A stretch of DNA of 64,000 bases from Thelephora terrestris (lineage: Eukaryota; Basidiomycota; Agaricomycetes; Thelephorales; Thelephoraceae): positions 1,364,001 through 1,428,000 of the forward strand of contig WIUZ02000001.1 in NCBI GenBank assembly GCA_015956445.1, given 5' to 3'. The notes beneath the pieces were generated by a model. That model had not been told where the DNA came from. It saw only the letters and a program-made list of their open reading frames with translations, and searched no databases. Of this stretch, positions 61,161 to 64,000 are shown one piece after another. The stretch's first letter is position 1. The number at the start of each line of letters is the position of its first letter. The position numbers were made by a program, and so were the translations under genes.

Positions 61161-63945
61161 TCAGTCCTCATCCATCGCCTCCGCATCCTCATCCCTACTC
61201 AGCTCCAGTAGACGTTCAATCTTCTTCACGCTTTTCGGAGACACGTCACGAGCGACGGCCAACAGTTGTGCGGACTTGACCTTGTTCCCGAGTAGACGAT
61301 ACGCCCTAGCCAACTGGAAGACCACGTTGGATTCATCCGGAGAGAGATCTCTCAAAAACTCTAAATCTTGCACCGCAAGCTGCGCACGGGTTAACGTCTG
61401 CGGCCATTCATAGACAGTGATTCATTCGTACCTTGTATTGTCTCATTCCGATAAGAAGCTTCCCCCTCCGATACCGGACAAGCGCGTTTTCCGGACAATA
61501 TTCGATCGCCTTCCCATAAAGCTGTATCGCTGTCTCGTTGTCCCCAGCGCGCTCTTTCGTCTTGCACAACGTGAGAAAAAAGGAGATACGACCGACGGGG
61601 AAAAGCTTACCAGGCCAATGCATCCTATCAGGATGGCGTTTGTCGGATGGATTTCTGCCGCCTTGCGGTAATGATACTCTGCCATCCGTACTTTGTTCAT
61701 CCTCAGATAGCACGTACCCAACCCATACCTACATCCATCGCATCGGTCAATCTTCTCTCCATATCAGTCATGCCACGCACCAGGCGTTGTAATGTCTCGG
61801 GTCTGCTCGGATCCCGGATTGAAAATGGTTTATCGCTTGGTCGATTCGCGTATCGACAAGCTCGTGGCCGGCCAACGTATATGCATACGCGCAACCAGGG
61901 TCCAGTTGCGTTGCCCTTCCAAAACACGTCAGCGCCTGTTTCTTTTCCTTCTGGAGCGAGAAGCAGTTCCCGATTGCTATCCAGGTCTGTGGTGACCGAG
62001 GCTCAATCGAGAGGAGTTCCTGGGCGAGAAACGACAGATCGATGTGTTTCTCCGTATGCCAAAGCAGTGTAGAATAAACCTCCATATCAATTATCCGATA
62101 TGGGTCCAGGTCCCTCAGAGATTCGAACGCTCGTCTTGACTGTCGATATGTCAGAAAGATGTGAACAAGGGTTGTAAACAAAACTTACCGCGGCATAGTC
62201 TCCCTTCTCATATTCTGCCCTTCCGACCAATGCCATCACCCAGGGGGTCCTTTGTTGTACCGCATCCAACCCCTCGAGTTCGTCTAAACACCTCTGTAAA
62301 TCGTAGCACGTAAAAGCCCGGAAAGCTCGAGCACACGACCGCATCGTGTTGTACACGATACACTCTGCTGTCTCCATCTCCCGATCTCCTGACTGTTGTC
62401 TCGTGGACTTATCTTCTGAGGATCGAGTCCCGGAAGGTGGCACGGGAGCCGCTTTGCTTTCGTCCAAACCAGAACCTTCCTCGTCCATCTCCGACTCCAG
62501 GGAAGGCGACATTGGTCTGGCTACTTGTCGCTTCTTCTCCTTCAACCCAGCCTTGATCGATGATGTGAGATAACTCCCACGAAGTAGTCCAGGACAGCTT
62601 GACTCACTTTGGAGCTCTTATGAGTTGCCCCCCCAAGCAGCCTTGTACTCCGCCTGGTAGCGAAGCCAAGATTTTGAGGCTGCTCGCGGTGAGTTTTAGT
62701 ATTCAATCTGGAGGAAGTCGTGACAGACTGAGCACGGCGACCGGGAGATGAGAATATATTAGCAATAGTCAAGGCCGGGCGTGTTCGTGCCTTTTTCGAT
62801 CGCTCATCTATCAGCACCCGTGATGAAGATGGCTTGGGAATATCGACACTTCGTTGAGAGACACCAACCGACCGTGGTCTCTTGGTCGCTGGCCCCTCAT
62901 CGGCCGAGGAAAGAGGTCGGGTACCTACAGGTTGACCCAATGTATTAGTGGGACGTTGTGCCCTGGTGGGTTTTCTCTGCTGCAGTATAGAGTCATCTTG
63001 CTCCAAGAACGAGGCATCGGTAGAGGCACTGCTGGCCTTGGGTTATTGACGGGGATACAAGCAGCAGTGGCACGTACATTGATCCTGAGGGTAGTTCCAT
63101 CTTTGGCGCTCGATTGTCCTTTTTCCCAACCAACTGTGGTTTACGGATTCCTGTGGTTGGTTCCGGCGTAAAAAACCCTGTGCCAGTAGCAACTGGTCCC
63201 GTAGCGTTCAAGGTTGAGTCGAGGGTACCAGAAGTATCAGGGGGTTTACGAAGAGGGAAAAAATCGTCGATATCTTCAGGAGCTGTGCCTACATTCAGGT
63301 TCATAAATGCCCTTCGGAAAAGAAATAACTATATCTAACCTAACGCGCATAATCCTTCGAACGCCTCCCACAAGAATGGGCACAGGGCAAGTGCCTGGCG
63401 ATAGCTAGCAGTGGCCTCCTCGAAAAGATGCCCTTTCCGAGCGAAATGTCCTGAGAGGCATTTTCTCGCGGCTTCGCTTGGAAACACCGACGCAGTACGT
63501 TTGGACATTGAAGCTGTTAGAATCCGGACCCTCGTGAGTTCAAGTTCGATCCACTATCTTGACCGAAGGTGGACTCACGAGTTGGCACGTAGCTCGGATC
63601 ACTCAGGCTCGATTCCAATGCCTCCCTTGCTTCCCTGTGCCTACCCAACAGATTGCACGTCTGGGCTTTTAAGTGTTGGCAACCACAGCAATTTGAGCAT
63701 CGGTGATCCCTGAGTAGTGAAAGCGCGCTATTCTTCCGTCCGGCGTGAAGGAGGGTAGTGACGAAGATATGCCGGGCATCGTGATTGTTGTGATCGAGTG
63801 CGTAGTATCGTTCAGCGAAGAAGACGGCGGATTGAGCCAACTCAGAGTCGAGGCACATCCAAATGATGTTGGTATAACAGGTGGCCAGGTGTTGTGAGAC
63901 GGTGGGTGGGAGGGACGAGACATCCCCATCCTGCGGTGCGGGCAT
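61161..63945 (-). CDS. CDC27: APC/C subunit CDC27 (APC3)
   Basis: A TPR scaffold of the anaphase-promoting complex; its C-terminal TPRs bind the IR tails of CDC20/CDH1. The N-terminus MPAPQDGDVSSLPPTVSQHL leads to IIWMCLDSELAQSAVFFAER, the typical APC3 head. A disordered Ser/Arg-rich middle contains RPLSSADEGPATKRPRSVG and the segment ending LGFATRRSTRLLGGATH. TPR repeats follow: LLWHTEKHIDLSFLAQELLS, TWIAIGNCFSLQKEKKQALT, LAGHELVDTRIDQAINHFQS, LGTCYLRMNKVRMAEYHYRK and ETAIQLYGKAIEYCPENALV. It ends SRDEDAEAMDED. Roughly 790 residues in about nine exons. The start is near the right window edge but appears complete. Confidence 0.9.
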
Positions 63946-64000
63946 ACAGACTCTTCGCGAGTAATCAAGAGTGACAAAAGGTATTGAGAGAGGTAGCGCA
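63946..64000. other. Upstream flank of CDC27 at window edge
   Basis: 55 bp before the CDC27 start. No feature is visible. The promoter lies mostly outside the window. Confidence 0.4.

Overview
The window is nuclear DNA of a filamentous basidiomycete, most likely an agaricomycete (mushroom-forming fungus). The reasons are near one gene per 1.7 kb on both strands, many GT-AG introns of about 45-60 nt, spliced proteins that read like basidiomycete versions of housekeeping families, a fungal tyrosine-kinase-like (TKL) protein kinase, and LTR retroelement relics beside genes. No gene is bacterial or organellar. Coordinates below span whole genes including introns; exon joins were worked out by eye from splice signals and protein family fit.

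Left arm, 1-7.7 kb: an accessory tract. The 3' part of a Ty3/gypsy element enters from the left edge and appears inserted in the reverse-transcriptase region of a Ty1/copia element, whose remaining 3' half and LTR follow. Then come a 27-bp inverted repeat bracketing about 1 kb, and about 2.4 kb of sequence in which I recognise no gene.

Core, 7.7-56 kb: a dense run of conserved genes. These are a stand-alone PITH protein, chitin synthase activator SKT5, a JmjC/PHD histone demethylase (JHD1), phosphoglycerate kinase, an RG-repeat coiled-coil protein, ribosome-assembly factor SDA1, DEAD-box helicase DDX41, a RecQ helicase, kinetochore NUF2, an ING-family PHD protein, a TKL kinase-like protein that lacks its catalytic Asp, a Zn2Cys6 factor, a POM1-like DYRK kinase, a mitochondrial PDK/BCKDK-type kinase, proteasome ATPase RPT1, V-ATPase subunit A, PEP carboxykinase, tRNA isopentenyltransferase MOD5, an unresolved gene, mitoribosomal uL15m, splicing factor PRP38, complex I 24-kDa subunit, a bestrophin-like channel and kinetochore SPC24.

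Right arm, 56-64 kb: an unrecognised acidic 302-residue ORF, then four minus-strand genes packed head to tail: an SRR1-like protein, TMA20/MCTS1, an FAD-dependent oxidoreductase and the APC/C subunit CDC27.

The genes are mostly independent housekeeping functions. The possible themes are chromosome segregation (NUF2, SPC24, CDC27), chromatin (JHD1, ING), gluconeogenesis/glycolysis (PGK1, PCK1) and polarity/cell wall (POM1, SKT5). I see no convincing new multi-gene system. The points most worth a second look are the pseudokinase-like TKL gene with its 8-nt microexon, the repeated use of very small first coding exons, the 27-bp inverted repeat, the AT palindrome near 56.04 kb, and the unrecognised ORF at 56.5 kb. 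No tRNA, rRNA or CRISPR array was seen.
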